Shown here: in pieces, positions 63,483 to 64,000 of the stretch
Layout of the letters: every line of letters starts with the position of its first letter
How positions within the stretch are numbered: the first letter of the stretch is position 1
Assembly: GCA_963920575.1 (NCBI GenBank)
Contig: OY986964.1
Coordinates: forward strand, 18,293,987 to 18,357,986
From: Narthecium ossifragum
Taxonomy: Eukaryota > Streptophyta > Magnoliopsida > Dioscoreales > Nartheciaceae
Length of the DNA: 64,000 bases
Reading direction: 5' to 3'
Notes under the pieces: generated by a model
The model's database searches: none
What the model was told of the DNA's origin: nothing
Seen by the model: only the letters and a program-made list of their open reading frames with translations
Position numbers and translations under genes: made by a program

Positions 63483-64000
63483 CTTAGGATTGTTCAGGTG
63501 CTTGAGATCCTCTCCCAACTCTTCTCCCGATTTTTCCAGTGAATCTTAGGGCATCGGGTTTGGGTTTACTGATTATAGTTGGATGTCTTAACTTGATCCC
63601 ATTGTTGCGACCGTGTGTTTTCCCTCGATTCACTGCCAATCTTTGATTTCTAGTTCGTGGCCTCTGTTTTGGATCTGAACCTACCAATGGGATGGTCGTT
63701 GGGTAAATGATACTTGTTGGTGTTCTTCCATCCTTGAACTAGTTAGCATTGGGTATGGATGGCAGGTGTTTGTCGGATTGCTCCTTACTACTGTGGTCTT
63801 TGGCTAAGCCGTGCTACGTAGTTATCTATCAATTTCGATTGGGTCATCGTCATTCTTCTGATTATTTGGTTGAATATTTGATTGTTCCTTGCCCTTATTC
63901 AACTCTTTTAATATGTTAGTAATTATGCCAATTCTGTACTCGTATAATATGTTTAAGCCTAGAGCCAGTGGTGTGTCCGTTTCTATTTCATTTGTGGGAT
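63483..64000. other. Possible low-copy sequence, right of Tekay P2
   Basis: The target duplication CTTAG is followed by about 510 bp without similarity to any repeat in the window. It continues the 52249-52433 flank. I see no long open frame, splice sites or tRNA. It may be intergenic or intronic host DNA, or an older decayed repeat. Confidence 0.4.

Overview
The window is nuclear DNA of a flowering plant and consists almost entirely of nested LTR retrotransposons. I found no intact host gene, rRNA, tRNA gene or CRISPR array. The evidence for a plant is: Ty3/gypsy chromovirus polyprotein of the Tekay/Del type, Athila/Tat-type gag and integrase fragments, plant primer-binding sites (initiator Met and Asp tRNA types), SIRE-like Copia LTRs, and a Pack-MULE carrying pieces of a bHLH-MYC and a purine-permease gene. 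The GC-rich codons of those two captured pieces hint at a monocot, but weakly. I gave the families local names: Tekay, Z, X and Y (Athila-like), W (small non-autonomous), SIRE-like Copia, and V (unclassified LTR).

Layout. 1-1456: 3' LTR of a Z element (Z0) lying in a Tekay relic (1457-1997), followed by that relic's 3' LTR (1998-4507). 4508-6960: Athila-like gag/protease relic, broken by a SIRE-like solo LTR and a 231-bp tandem duplication. 6961-8937: V LTR. 8938-17167: W array with three LTRs plus a partial fourth; the third full LTR holds a 2.1-kb Pack-MULE. 17168-21443: end of an Athila-like element, its 3' UTR and a Z LTR. 21481-21665: start of a SIRE-like LTR.

21666-44550 is a minus-strand Tekay element (M2) split several times: by a W solo LTR (21952-23321), by the 15.4-kb X element (25639-41025, duplication GTGTC) and by a variant Tekay solo LTR (42002-44466). 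X itself contains a Y solo LTR and two Tekay solo LTRs. 44551-52248 is a minus-strand Athila-like chimera with a Z-type LTR at one end and a Y-type LTR at the other. 52249-52433 and 63483-64000 are the two sides of a possible low-copy target split by a complete but dead Tekay element (52434-63482), whose 5' LTR holds another Tekay solo LTR.

Nothing here looks able to move by itself. The best-preserved polyprotein (57242-61943) has stops, frameshifts and lost catalytic residues in both reverse transcriptase and integrase. X has an unfamiliar acidic, repeat-bearing ORF where gag-pol would be, and would depend on helper proteins. Two cross-family patterns are not explained by ordinary annotation. 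First, CG-rich cassettes built on GATCGATC and CGGTCGAYCG recur in Copia and Gypsy LTRs, mostly just upstream of a TATA box, and change faster than their flanks. Second, a tandem pair of about 65-nt stem-loop elements and a second structured block are conserved in the 3' UTRs of Athila-like families with different LTRs.
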